Below are positions 1-8,511 of a stretch of 64,000 nt of DNA, piece after piece. Every line of letters begins with the position of its first letter. Within the stretch, counting starts at the first letter, position 1. Origin of the DNA: Runella sp. SP2 (GTDB lineage Bacteria > Bacteroidota > Bacteroidia > Cytophagales > Spirosomataceae); the NCBI RefSeq assembly GCF_003711225.1, contig NZ_CP031030.1:6871501-6935500 (forward strand). The letters are read 5' to 3'. Both the position numbers and the translations under genes were made by a program. Under the pieces are notes generated by a model. It was not told the origin of the DNA and searched no databases. It was given only the letters and a program-made list of their open reading frames with translations.

Positions 1-557
1 CCGATACCGCCGAAGAAGTGCTCGTTGCTCCTTGATTATCAGTTGCTTTGGCTGTTAAGCTATAAGAACCTGACCCAACGTTTGTCCAGCTAAAAGTGTA
101 AGGGGCTGTGACATCTTCGCCTAGCTTGGTACTACCGTTGTAAAACTCCACCTTAGCAATACTGCCATCCGAATCAGAGGCATTGGCCGCCAACGAGATG
201 GAAGCAGGCGCCGTAAAAGAGGCATTGTTGGAGGGAGCCGTTAAACTCACCGAAGGGGCTTGATTGACAACTGGGGCATTTACCGTGACCGAAACCGCCG
301 AAGAAGTGCTTGTCGCCCCTTGGTTATCAGTCGCTTTGGCCGTTAAGCTATAAGAACCTGCCCCAACGTTTGCCCAGCTAAATTCGTACGGCGATGTCAG
401 GTCTTCGCCCAACTTCGTATTTCCATTGTAGAACTCTACTTTTGAAATGCTACCGTCGTTGTCGGCGGCAGTGGCAACCAGCGCAATCGTTGCAGGTGCC
501 GTAAAGGAGGCATTGTTCGATGGAGCCGTTAGACTCACCGAAGGGGCTTGATTGATA
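1..557 (-). repeat. 288-bp tandem coding repeat (Ig-like modules of the GH5 protein)
   Basis: Two adjacent copies with a period of 288 bp (96 codons): about 1-269 and 289-557 align base for base with scattered, mostly silent differences. More diverged relatives of the same module lie at about 890-1120 and 1200-1400. High nucleotide identity between the last two copies suggests recent duplication or gene conversion; further copies may lie beyond the window edge. Confidence 0.85.
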
Positions 558-2401
558 GGAGGTTGTCCCGTGCAAAGTGTTACTGTTTTACAAAACTGCT
601 TGTACCAAGGTGCAGCCGAATAATTGACGCCAACGCACACTTGTCCGCCCGAGAAGTTAGCCCCAAAATTGATATTGACTTTTGAAGGCTGGCCCGAAAC
701 GGCCGTAATGCTTTGCGTAGAACCCGTACACCACCATGAAAAACTGTTGGCGTTGGGCAGATTGATGGAATTTAGCTCAAACAATTTTATTTCATTCACA
801 CTCACGCAATCAGGCCCAATAATGTCTGAGGAAGGATTGCCAGGGCTATTTACATACACGGTCACACTTCCTGAAGTGGCCACTGAATTTTGGTTGTCGG
901 TCACTTTAGCAGAAATGGTATAGGCTCCCGAGGCTACGTTCGTCCAGTCAAAACTATACGGCGCTGAGGTATCTTCTCCCAGTTTCGTCGAACCATTGTA
1001 AAATTCTACTTTCGCGACACTACCATCACTGTCAGCAGCGTTGGCCGCAATCGAAATGGTGGCTGGAGCCGTAAAAGTTGTTCCGTTGGTGGGGGCTGTA
1101 AGGGTAATTGTAGGAGGTTGGTTAGGGGCAGGAATCGCCGTCACTTGCACCAGCGACGACGTCAGCGGCCCGCCTGAGTTAAGCAACGCTTTTACGGTTA
1201 AATTATACGTTCCTGCTTGGATATTCGACAATGTCAATGAATACGGGGCGGTGGCATCTTCGCCCAGTTTAGTTGTACCATCGTAAAATTCTACCACGGT
1301 GGCGGTGGCATTTCCTACGTTGGCCGTAATGGTCAAATTTGCTCCAATCGTTACCGTTGAATTGTTGGCAGGGCTACTAATCGCCACAAAAGGCGTAGGA
1401 GGGCCAAAATTATCGGCAGGGTTTAAGATTTTATCTTTGACCCACGTTCCCGATGTGCTAGTATTGTTCCAACCATTATTGCCACAAGCCCCAGGCATCA
1501 ACGCCGCCGAAGATTCGTCTTTGTCGCAATAACTCCAGTTGCACCAGCTAATTTTCATTCCAGAAGAGTTATTACCCCCCATAAAACTCACCCAATTTTG
1601 GGCGTTGTTGTAATCATTCCCGCCGTTTCCTGAATAATTGCTCGTGCCCCATTCCGATACAAACAGAGGTACCGTTTTAATCACATCGTCGATGTAACTT
1701 TGGGTATAATGAGAACCCGCGTAAAAGTGGAAGGTGTACATGATGTTGTGGGCGTTGGACCCCGTCAACGGATTAGAACGGACGTCACCTGGCGAACCAC
1801 TCCACGAAGGAGTTCCTACCAAAATAATGGCGTCGGGGTCGTACTGACGGATGGCTGGGATGACTTGCTCAGCATAACTTTTGACCGACGACCAGTTGAC
1901 GCCGTTGGGTTCATTGCAGATTTCGTAAATAACGTGTTTTTTACCCGCGTGCTGCTGCGCCATCAACTGAAAAAATTCGATGGCATCGGCGGTGTGCAGG
2001 TTAGGGTCGCCAGGGTTCAGAATATGCCAGTCAATGATGCAATACATCCCAAACTGAGCCGACCAATCGACCAACTGATTGACTTTATTCCGCAGACCCA
2101 CTTTGTTATTCATGTACCCACCTTCGTCCACGTACATGGCTGCCCGAAACACGTCAGCTCCCCAATCGTTAGCCAGTGTTTGTAAAGCCGAAGAATTATA
2201 ACATTGATCAAACCAATGCAACCCGTGCGAACTCATCCCCCTTAGCTGAATGGGCGTTCCCGCTTCGTTACAAAGCTGTCGGTTGATTACCTGTAAGCGG
2301 CCATTGGCCGCCAAGGGAGTAGGGGATTGCCCAAAGGCAAAAGCATGGACAAGTAGAAGGAGCGCAAACACTCCGAAGGTACGTACAATTGCGTTTTTCA
2401 T
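1..2401 (-). CDS. Secreted GH5-family endoglucanase with Ig-like modules (3' end outside window)
   Basis: Reads from ATG at 2401 down to the window edge: 800 codons with no stop, so the C-terminus is missing. A signal peptide (MKNAIVRTFG then a Leu/Ala core ending AFAFGQ) marks export. Residues about 30-300 form a glycoside hydrolase family 5 domain: the acid/base is Glu164 in ICNEPNG and the nucleophile is Glu250 in FVSEWGTS, the usual retaining pair. It should cut beta-1,4-glucans such as cellulose, or a related mannan or xylan; the exact substrate cannot be read from sequence. After it come Ig-like beta-sandwich modules (recurring KVEFYNG..KLGED..PYSFSW) at about residues 334-402 and 427-515, a different Cys-containing module at about 515-610, then two nearly identical Ig modules. 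A C-terminal sorting domain probably follows, unseen. Stands alone on this strand. Confidence 0.9.
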   Translation of the reverse strand, partial: MKNAIVRTFGVFALLLLVHAFAFGQSPTPLAANGRLQVINRQLCNEAGTPIQLRGMSSHGLHWFDQCYNSSALQTLANDWGADVFRAAMYVDEGGYMNNKVGLRNKVNQLVDWSAQFGMYCIIDWHILNPGDPNLHTADAIEFFQLMAQQHAGKKHVIYEICNEPNGVNWSSVKSYAEQVIPAIRQYDPDAIILVGTPSWSGSPGDVRSNPLTGSNAHNIMYTFHFYAGSHYTQSYIDDVIKTVPLFVSEWGTSNYSGNGGNDYNNAQNWVSFMGGNNSSGMKISWCNWSYCDKDESSAALMPGACGNNGWNNTSTSGTWVKDKILNPADNFGPPTPFVAISSPANNSTVTIGANLTITANVGNATATVVEFYDGTTKLGEDATAPYSLTLSNIQAGTYNLTVKALLNSGGPLTSSLVQVTAIPAPNQPPTITLTAPTNGTTFTAPATISIAANAADSDGSVAKVEFYNGSTKLGEDTSAPYSFDWTNVASGAYTISAKVTDNQNSVATSGSVTVYVNSPGNPSSDIIGPDCVSVNEIKLFELNSINLPNANSFSWWCTGSTQSITAVSGQPSKVNINFGANFSGGQVCVGVNYSAAPWYKQFCKTVTLCTGQPPINQAPSVSLTAPSNNASFTAPATIALVATAADNDGSISKVEFYNGNTKLGEDLTSPYEFSWANVGAGSYSLTAKATDNQGATSTSSAVSVTVNAPVVNQAPSVSLTAPSNNASFTAPASISLAANASDSDGSIAKVEFYNGSTKLGEDVTAPYTFSWTNVGSGSYSLTAKATDNQGATSTSSAVS

Positions 2402-2604
2402 ACACCTAAAAATTAATGGAACAATAGATAAAAAATATGCCCCCTACGCTATGTTTAGCGAGGAGAAAAATGCCATTAAAAAGTAGGGAAAAATGCGACT
2501 AGGGGTAAATATACGCGTTTTTGGCTTTTTTTAGCCCCATTTAGGATAATCTTTTTTTGAGTCTCTAAATAGGCTTTCTTTTGTCTATTTTCTGGATAAA
2601 AACT

Positions 2605-2633
2605 TGTTTGTTTTCAAGAAAATCGTTGCTTTG
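2605..2633 (+). promoter_or_regulatory. Candidate promoter of the RDD-DUF2752-ltaE operon
   Basis: TTG at 2605-2607, 18 bp, then TTGCTTTG at 2626-2633, one base off the Bacteroidota -7 consensus TAnnTTTG, about 40 bp upstream of the ATG at 2672. The rest of the 270-bp gap to the GH5 gene is AT-rich and shows nothing else recognisable. Confidence 0.3.
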
Positions 2634-2671
2634 CATAAGTTCACTTCTTTCATCCCTAAACCTCTATTTTC

Positions 2672-3151
2672 ATGAATACCTTTCCACTTGCTGGGTTTGG
2701 TAACCGCTTGGTCGCCCAAATCATTGATAGTATTATTGTCGGGATTGCTTTTAGCCTTATTCTCATTCCTTTCGGTGGGGTAGCTGCGCTGATTGGTCTC
2801 AGTTCTGCCGACGCCCTTGAAGGCTCCGACGAAGCTACGGCCGCCGTGATGGGGCTTTTTGGCATTGGACTCATCGTTCTAATTTTGGCCAGTATCTTCA
2901 CGCCTTTTGTTTACGATGCTTTTATGGTAAGTTCAAACAAGCAAGCTACGTTTGGCAAAATGATTATGAAGATAAAAGTGGTAGGCCCTAGTGGAGAGCG
3001 CCTTACGTTCAGTCAAGCGTTAGTTCGTTCTCTGATTAAGTACATTTCAGGCCATTTTTGTATTTTGCTGTGGCTTTGGCCTTTATTTAACCCCGAAGAG
3101 CAAGCGTTACACGATTTAGCTGCCAAAAGTTTAGTCATTCGAGAAGCCTAA
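2672..3151 (+). CDS. RDD family membrane protein
   Basis: 159 residues beginning MNTFPLAGFGNRLVAQIIDS, where the Arg and the Asp after the first hydrophobic turn are the signature of the RDD family (small integral membrane proteins; some members are implicated in ion transport, most are uncharacterised). Three membrane segments can be seen at about residues 12-45, 65-90 and 120-142, and the Asp of YDAFMVSSNKQATFGK is also typical. The stop codon overlaps the next start by one base (TAATG), so translation is likely coupled to the DUF2752 gene. First gene of a three-gene run with the threonine aldolase. Substrate unknown. Confidence 0.85.
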   Translation: MNTFPLAGFGNRLVAQIIDSIIVGIAFSLILIPFGGVAALIGLSSADALEGSDEATAAVMGLFGIGLIVLILASIFTPFVYDAFMVSSNKQATFGKMIMKIKVVGPSGERLTFSQALVRSLIKYISGHFCILLWLWPLFNPEEQALHDLAAKSLVIREA

Positions 3152-3531
3152 TGATAAAAAAAGTCATTTTAACGGTAACGACCTTGGTCATTACCGTTTT
3201 TTATTTTTATTATAATCCTGCTGTTCAGTCGTTTGGGCCACCTTGCCTAATTCACCAAACCACGGGCTTGTATTGCTGGGGCTGCGGTGGGCAACGGGCG
3301 TTTCATGCGCTACTTCACGGAGAATTTCGTGGGGCATTTCAGGACAATGCGCTCATTTTCTTGGTTCTGCCGCTTTTAGGCGCGGTTTTGTACGCCGAAC
3401 TTTTCGACGATGTCCGTCCGTTTCACTATCTTCGCCGCCGCTGGGTAGTCCTCCTAGCCGTAGGAATATTTTTCCTGTTTACGATTATTAGAAACCTAAA
3501 CGGATTTGAATTTTTAATACCAACAAACTGA
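3151..3531 (+). CDS. DUF2752 family membrane protein
   Basis: 126 residues. Shows the DUF2752 hallmark: PPCLIHQTTGLYCWGCGGQRAFHALLHG, a Cys followed by TG..C.GCG.QR, set between hydrophobic segments at about residues 5-22, 65-82 and 92-112. The conserved cysteines suggest a metal or redox role, but the family has no established function. Start overlaps the upstream RDD stop by one base and its own stop lies 6 bp before ltaE, so the three are one transcription unit. DUF2752 and RDD proteins are often neighbours in Bacteroidota. Confidence 0.85.
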   Translation: MIKKVILTVTTLVITVFYFYYNPAVQSFGPPCLIHQTTGLYCWGCGGQRAFHALLHGEFRGAFQDNALIFLVLPLLGAVLYAELFDDVRPFHYLRRRWVVLLAVGIFFLFTIIRNLNGFEFLIPTN

Positions 3532-3537
3532 TTCATC

Positions 3538-4551
3538 ATGCTTACCATTGACCTTCGTTCCGACACCGTTACCAAACCCACTAAAGCAATGCTTGAAGCC
3601 ATGTTTACCGCCGAAGTCGGTGACGATGTATTCGGCGATGACCCCACCGTCAATGCGTTGGAAACCAAAGCTGCGGCATTATTTGGCATGGAAGCAGCGC
3701 TTTTTTGTAGTTCAGGAACCCAAACCAATCAATTGGCCATACGTGTTCATACCCGCCCAGGAACCGAGGTTATTTGTGACAAACTTTCGCATATTTATTT
3801 GTACGAAGGTGGTGGCATCGCGCTCAACTCGTTGAGTTCGGTTAAATTGTTAGACGGCGATAAAGGTCGCATTTCTGCGCAGCAAGTACGAGATGCCATC
3901 AATAACCCCGACGATGTTCACGCGGCTGTATCGCGGTTGGTTTCTCTCGAAAATACCATGAACAAAGGGGGCGGCTGTTATTACAATTTCAGCGAAATTG
4001 AAGCGATTAAAGACGTTTGTACCCAAAATGGTTTGGCACTTCATTTAGATGGAGCTCGCCTATTTAATGCCCTCGTCGAAACGGGCGAAACTCCGTTCCA
4101 ATACGGACAAGTTTTCGATAGCATCAGTATTTGTTTGTCCAAAGGGCTTGGTTGCCCCGTAGGCTCTTTGTTGTTGGGCAGTAAAGAGTTTATCAAACAA
4201 GCCCGTCGAGCTCGTAAGGCCATGGGAGGCGGTTGGCGTCAGGCAGGCTATCTTGCCGCCGCAGGGATGTATGCCCTCGACCACCACGTAGAGCGTCTTC
4301 GCCAAGACCACGCTCGCGCCCGAGCCATCGGAGAGCTACTAAAAGGCCGCCCCGAAGTAGAAGAAATTTATCCGATTGATACCAACATTGTCATATTTCG
4401 CCTGCCCGAAAGCATCCTTGCCACCGACTACGTAGCCCAGCTTGCTTCCCAAGGTATCAGAGCAGTAACGTTCGGCAAGCACTTGGTACGTTTTGTGACG
4501 CACCTTGATTTTACGGATGAGCACCTTTCAGAATTACAAAAACGGCTCTAA
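3538..4551 (+). CDS. ltaE: Low-specificity L-threonine aldolase
   Basis: 337 residues, full length for the family. PLP-dependent fold-type I enzyme splitting L-threonine or L-allo-threonine into glycine and acetaldehyde in the cytoplasm. Visible hallmarks: N-terminal DLRSDTVTKPT, GTQTNQLA in the cofactor loop, LENTMNKGG, HLDGARLFNA with the Asp that pairs with the pyridine nitrogen, and the Schiff-base lysine Lys202 in CLSKGLGCPVGS. Follows the DUF2752 gene by 6 bp, so it is probably the last gene of that operon; a weak terminator follows. Confidence 0.95.
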   Translation: MLTIDLRSDTVTKPTKAMLEAMFTAEVGDDVFGDDPTVNALETKAAALFGMEAALFCSSGTQTNQLAIRVHTRPGTEVICDKLSHIYLYEGGGIALNSLSSVKLLDGDKGRISAQQVRDAINNPDDVHAAVSRLVSLENTMNKGGGCYYNFSEIEAIKDVCTQNGLALHLDGARLFNALVETGETPFQYGQVFDSISICLSKGLGCPVGSLLLGSKEFIKQARRARKAMGGGWRQAGYLAAAGMYALDHHVERLRQDHARARAIGELLKGRPEVEEIYPIDTNIVIFRLPESILATDYVAQLASQGIRAVTFGKHLVRFVTHLDFTDEHLSELQKRL

Positions 4552-4595
4552 AGTTATTTTTCGGTAATAAAATGCGTATTTCTACGCTATAATTT

Positions 4596-4620
4596 TGCCA
4601 AAAAAGTTGGCACTTTTGTT
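4596..4620 (+). terminator. Weak intrinsic terminator after ltaE
   Basis: TGCCAA / TTGGCA, a 6-bp stem at 4596-4601 and 4607-4612 with a 5-base loop, followed by CTTTTGTT. Short, so only moderately convincing. The gap from here to 4813 is AT-rich and otherwise shows nothing recognisable. Confidence 0.4.
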
Positions 4621-4813
4621 GCTGTAAAATTTTTGTGATTTTTTTTAAACCTTTTTGTACTTTTTCCCGTCTAAAGAAAAAACAGGCAAAAAGATGACTT
4701 GTGGTAGTCATGGCCAAAAAGCAATTTTTTATCCATCACAATAGCAAGGCAGAAAGTCCGTTAATTGAGCTAAATTAGTTGTTTTGTTAATTTCTAAATC
4801 GTCCGTCAAAGCC

Positions 4814-4903
4814 ATGAAAAAAGTCGTCAAACTCTTGTCAGTTGCTTTAGCAGTGGGTGCAGCCGTATATACATACAAAAAGTTGCAACCTAAAAAAGCA
4901 TAA
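4814..4903 (+). CDS. Small single-pass membrane peptide (29 residues)
   Basis: ATG at 4814, stop TAA at 4901-4903. The peptide begins MKKVVKLLSVALAVGAAVY and ends in a lysine-rich tail (YKKLQPKKA): one Ala/Val/Leu membrane segment flanked by lysines, like very small inner-membrane peptides. A strong hairpin terminator begins 3 bases after the stop, which argues that this is the end of a real transcript. No family recognised. It could also be a chance frame, since 29 codons is short; the gene-like layout (start, membrane helix, stop, terminator) is the support. Confidence 0.45.
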   Translation: MKKVVKLLSVALAVGAAVYTYKKLQPKKA

Positions 4904-4905
4904 AA

Positions 4906-4937
4906 AAGGGGCGTTGCTGAGGGTCAGCAGCGCCCTT
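4906..4937. terminator. Bidirectional intrinsic terminator
   Basis: AAGGGGCGTTGCTGA (4906-4920), 3-base loop, TCAGCAGCGCCCTT (4924-4937): a 14-bp GC-rich stem with one wobble and one bulge. It is bordered by an A-run at 4902-4907 (a T-run on the minus strand) and CGCTTTTA on the plus side, so it can end both the small peptide transcript and the minus-strand gene stopping at 4943. Confidence 0.8.
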
Positions 4938-4942
4938 CGCTT

Positions 4943-6346
4943 TTATTCTTCTATCTGTTTCAAACTCACCGAACAGGCGTTTACTTTTACAAGGGATTTC
5001 GGAATTTCTTTTTTTCCATCTTTTTTTTCTCCCTTTTGTTGTTGTTCAATTGCCATCAAAAGCGAGTACGCGTGCATTCCTTCAATCATTCGCGTATCTA
5101 ATCTTAAGCTCTTCCAAATATCCAGTGCCATCGTCAACTCAGCGACCGCTTCACCAAAAAACTCCGCTCCTTTGCAGTAAAACGTACGACCACTGAGGTA
5201 GTGATAAAACGCTTTCAAAGGCTTCGCTAGACGGTTTTGCTCAAACAGCACGTCACACTCTTGCCGAATCTGATTCAATACACGGCTTGCACTTTCATAA
5301 TCATCACGGCGAAGAGCCACACAAGCTGTACATTTCAACGCTTTAAAAATGTACTTTTTTCGTTCGATGTCGGGACAAATAACTGCTCTAGTAAAGCGAA
5401 CGTAGTCATCAATGGCACTAGGTTCAAAACAGCACCGATATGCGTAATATTCGGCTTCGTATCGAAACAGTTCAGTAGAATCAAGTGTATTCTCTAACTT
5501 GTTTTTATCGATAAGTCTTCCCAACTCTTCGTTAAATTCTTTCGTAATGGCTACTTCTCCGCCTGCCCAAGCAGCTTTCATGACATTGAGCACCAAATGC
5601 AGCATAACACGGGAAATGTCCTCATCCACAGCTTCTTGGCTTTTGAGATAGTCGACCATCATAGCGGCACCTTGATATAGCTTTTTAGTCAAGCTCAGTG
5701 TCATAACTTTACTACAATCGTACACAAAAATTGAATTAAATGCACTCAAGAAATAGGCCGTCAGAAATTGTTCAGGGTACGTTTTAATCAGGTAAAACAA
5801 TTCTTGAATCGCATTGGCTTGTTGCCAAGGCTCCAATTGCCCATCCGAAAAAAACATGAATTCTTCCTGTTGCCGAATAGAAAATAACAGGGAATTGCCG
5901 TGCCCTACAATATCACGCGGTGACTCATTCTGGAGGGTATATAATTGATAATATCGTTCGACTTTCGTCCGCGCTATTTTTAGTAACTCACTTTCATCAG
6001 ATATACCCTGCGGCACTTCTCCCGCCCATTTTACAAAACTCGAAAAATCACTGAAATGGGATACGGACAAACTACAAGCCAACACTCGACACAAGCGGTC
6101 TAATGTCCTCTTGTCAAAATTGCACGCTGCTGGTTTAGAGCGCATCGTCGTAAAGGCTTTTTTTGCACCCTGTGGTGGGGGTACTTCGCCTAAATGCCGA
6201 CTCTTTTCAATTTGCACAGTAAACCATTCTACTAGATTTTTATCAGCAGGCTTGGAATAAAGTGTACCTTCTATTGCCCAATCATACAAATTGGTCAATA
6301 AGCCTATGTAATAGGCTGAATGAACGGGATTTTGTGAACGTGGCAT
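4943..6346 (-). CDS. Hypothetical helical-repeat protein, 467 residues
   Basis: No family recognised. ATG at 6346; no signal peptide and no convincing membrane span, so likely cytoplasmic. The N-terminal third (about residues 10-130) is compact and Cys/Trp-containing; residues about 150-440 are almost all amphipathic helix, with stretches such as ALKCTACVALRRDDYESASRVLNQI and the closing YLSGRTFYCKGAEFFGEAVAELTMALDIW that resemble TPR-like helix pairs. The tail is lysine-rich (QQKGEKKDGKKEIPK). Stands alone between terminators and is divergent from the DUF502 gene. The layout would fit a lineage-specific tetratricopeptide-type scaffold, but that is a guess. Confidence 0.75.
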   Translation of the reverse strand: MPRSQNPVHSAYYIGLLTNLYDWAIEGTLYSKPADKNLVEWFTVQIEKSRHLGEVPPPQGAKKAFTTMRSKPAACNFDKRTLDRLCRVLACSLSVSHFSDFSSFVKWAGEVPQGISDESELLKIARTKVERYYQLYTLQNESPRDIVGHGNSLLFSIRQQEEFMFFSDGQLEPWQQANAIQELFYLIKTYPEQFLTAYFLSAFNSIFVYDCSKVMTLSLTKKLYQGAAMMVDYLKSQEAVDEDISRVMLHLVLNVMKAAWAGGEVAITKEFNEELGRLIDKNKLENTLDSTELFRYEAEYYAYRCCFEPSAIDDYVRFTRAVICPDIERKKYIFKALKCTACVALRRDDYESASRVLNQIRQECDVLFEQNRLAKPLKAFYHYLSGRTFYCKGAEFFGEAVAELTMALDIWKSLRLDTRMIEGMHAYSLLMAIEQQQKGEKKDGKKEIPKSLVKVNACSVSLKQIEE

Positions 6347-6606
6347 ATAACTATGTGGTTTAGATGCATATACACTAAACGATAAGTTTGCACACGAGAA
6401 GTAGTTTGTACAGGGTAAAGTTATCAGATTGTAAATTTCAGGCTAACGGAATTAAAATGCTAATAATAAAAGTAGAAAATTTCAAGAATCTTATTCGGGC
6501 CTCCGCAAAGGAACTTCCCCCAATCAATCACAGTTAAATAGGTAAGAAGCTACCCCAAGGATTGGTACGAGTTTTGTGGCTTCTTTATGTTGTTATTCAT
6601 TTTGAA
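6347..6606 (+). other. Intergenic region with a leader hairpin
   Basis: 260 bp between two divergent genes. AT-rich upstream half with no clear -33/-7 pair. Just before the DUF502 gene is a hairpin: AAGAAGCTAC at 6544-6553 pairs with GTGGCTTCTT at 6576-6585 (one G-T wobble, 22-base loop). It could be a leader structure or a weak terminator. Confidence 0.35.
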
Positions 6607-7200
6607 ATGCTCCAAAATCGCTTTATAAAACGGGTTTTTGCCTACTTTGTACGGGGGCTTGTACTTGTTGCTCCCACGTATTTTACGTTCCTAATTATCA
6701 AAGAAGGAATTTCATACTTAGATAGTATTTTACCCATCTACATTCATACCGATGCCAAGCATCCACTTTATTTGCCAGGGCTGGGGTTGTTGATTATCGT
6801 CTCAAGCATTGTTTTTTTAGGGTTTATTTTTTCCCGCTTCGTACCCCAATCGGTATTTAGTTTTAGCGAAAGTATTTTGAAGAAAATGCCGTTGGTGAGT
6901 TTGATATATTACTCTATCAAAGACCTTATTTCGGCTTTTGTGGGCGACAAGCGTAAGTTTAATCAGCCTGTGTTGATTACAATCAACCCGCAGTCTGACC
7001 TAAAAAAACTGGGTTTTATAACGCAGAACGACCTTTCTAGCTTCGAGCTTAGTGAGTATGTAGCCGTTTATTGTCCACACTCTTACGCGTTTTCGGGAGA
7101 GTTATTTATTGTGGCAAAATCCAACATCAAAATCCTCGACAACGTATCGAGTACTGACGTCATGAAAATGATTGTTTCGGGAGGGGTTTCGGTCAAATAG
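6607..7200 (+). CDS. DUF502 family membrane protein
   Basis: ATG at 6607 gives 197 residues beginning MLQNRFIKRVFAYFVRGLVLVAPTYFT, which matches the usual DUF502 start; the frame stays open upstream to a TTG at 6562, but that extension lies in a leader hairpin. Two membrane segments at about residues 12-32 and 55-78 are followed by the family's conserved soluble part (KKMPLVSLIYYSIKDLISAF, GFITQND, VYCPHSYAFSGELFIV). DUF502 proteins are widespread in bacteria and plants (COV-like) with no agreed biochemical role. Converges on wecA with 2 bp between the stops. Confidence 0.85.
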   Translation: MLQNRFIKRVFAYFVRGLVLVAPTYFTFLIIKEGISYLDSILPIYIHTDAKHPLYLPGLGLLIIVSSIVFLGFIFSRFVPQSVFSFSESILKKMPLVSLIYYSIKDLISAFVGDKRKFNQPVLITINPQSDLKKLGFITQNDLSSFELSEYVAVYCPHSYAFSGELFIVAKSNIKILDNVSSTDVMKMIVSGGVSVK

Positions 7201-7202
7201 CT

Positions 7203-8417
7203 TTACAATCCACGAATGACACGGCGAGCCCACGAGTTACGTCCACGTGGGGTATCTGGCGCTTTAAAAACATCCGTCCAAGTCATTTGCTTCTTGCGCT
7301 TCATTGCCCGAATTTTAAGGAAGTAGCCTGCACCAAGGTAAATACAAAACAAGCCCACCAAGATAAAAAAGGCTTCGGTGTTGGTAATGTATTCAAACGT
7401 GAGGAAATAACCCATCACGTTGACAATGGTCATAATCCAAAACGTAAGTGAAGTTTGAATGTGGGTAAATCCATTGTCTAAAAGTACGTGGTGCATGTGA
7501 TTGCGGTCGGCTTTAAACGGAGAGCGGCGGTTAAGAATACGCACCAAAAACACGCGCAATGTGTCGAAAATGGGGACAATGAGAAGCACTACTGCAAGAA
7601 TAGGCGCATTGAAGAAGGCAGTGGAGTCATGTTGATAGGTGATGTTAAGACGGATAAACTTCACGGCAAAAAATGCCAACAAGAAGCCAACAATCAATGA
7701 CCCTGTATCGCCCATGAAAATTTTGCTAGTCTTTGAAAAGTTGAATCGCAAAAAGCCCAAAAGTGCCCCCGAAAGCGAGAACGCCATGCAGGCCATTGAG
7801 AAATGGTGATTTAACAAAAACCACGTTCCAAAACTCAAACTTGCGATAAAAGCAATTCCTCCTGCAAGCCCATCCACACCATCAATCAGGTTGACGGCAT
7901 TGATGATAGCAATAAAAATGAAAATTGTGAACGGAATACTGATAATATCTGGAATGTGCGTCCAGCCAAAAATTCCGAAAAAGTGGTCAACTTTCAGTCC
8001 TCCAAGTAATATCAAAGTAGAAACGGCTACTACTTGAAGCAAAAGCTTTTTGTTAGGGTCAAGTACTAAAATATCGTCTTTGAGCCCTAAAAAGAACAGT
8101 ATTGTAAGCCCTACTACGGCCAAGCTTGTTAAGTAGGCATCGGTTTGTTCGTTGGTATGAGGCCACAAAAAATGGGCAATTAGAAGCGAAGCATAAATAG
8201 CAATTCCTCCAAACTCAGGTGTCTCTTGCTGGTGAGAGCTGCGGAAGTTGGGTTTCTTTTTCAGTTCCAACAATCCACTGATATTGATAATCACTGGAAT
8301 AGACGTAATGGCCACAGCGCAGGCAATCAAAAAGGATATAAGGCACTGATACACTTCGTGTTGAAGTATATTTTGATATTGGCTTCTGAGTACGTCTATT
8401 AGTATATCTGCATTCAT
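7203..8417 (-). CDS. WecA/TagO-like undecaprenyl-phosphate sugar-1-phosphate transferase
   Basis: 404 residues with about eleven membrane spans. It would transfer a HexNAc-1-phosphate from a UDP-sugar to undecaprenyl phosphate, the first membrane step of surface polysaccharide synthesis. Family motifs are all present: EFGGIAIY, the metal-binding Asp pair Asp114-Asp115 in GLKDD, NLIDGVDGL at 176-184, MGDTGS at 235-240 and the cytoplasmic HMHH at 307-310. The His cluster and lack of MraY-specific loops favour WecA/TagO over MraY. Last gene of the minus-strand glycan operon, 94 bp after the GT2 gene. Confidence 0.9.
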   Translation of the reverse strand: MNADILIDVLRSQYQNILQHEVYQCLISFLIACAVAITSIPVIINISGLLELKKKPNFRSSHQQETPEFGGIAIYASLLIAHFLWPHTNEQTDAYLTSLAVVGLTILFFLGLKDDILVLDPNKKLLLQVVAVSTLILLGGLKVDHFFGIFGWTHIPDIISIPFTIFIFIAIINAVNLIDGVDGLAGGIAFIASLSFGTWFLLNHHFSMACMAFSLSGALLGFLRFNFSKTSKIFMGDTGSLIVGFLLAFFAVKFIRLNITYQHDSTAFFNAPILAVVLLIVPIFDTLRVFLVRILNRRSPFKADRNHMHHVLLDNGFTHIQTSLTFWIMTIVNVMGYFLTFEYITNTEAFFILVGLFCIYLGAGYFLKIRAMKRKKQMTWTDVFKAPDTPRGRNSWARRVIRGL

Positions 8418-8511
8418 AGAATTCCGTTTCTGCCTTTTTGTCTCTCATAACGGAAGACAAAAATTATAAAAATTAGCTTATCTCACAAAAAACACTTCCG
8501 AAAATACGATT

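Noticed and set aside
6562-6606. TTG start extending the DUF502 protein by 15 residues
   Set aside because: The extension lies within a leader hairpin and the ATG at 6607 matches the usual start of the family.
7203-8417. MraY of peptidoglycan synthesis
   Set aside because: Context is an exopolysaccharide operon and the HMHH and loop motifs fit WecA/TagO; no mur genes are nearby.
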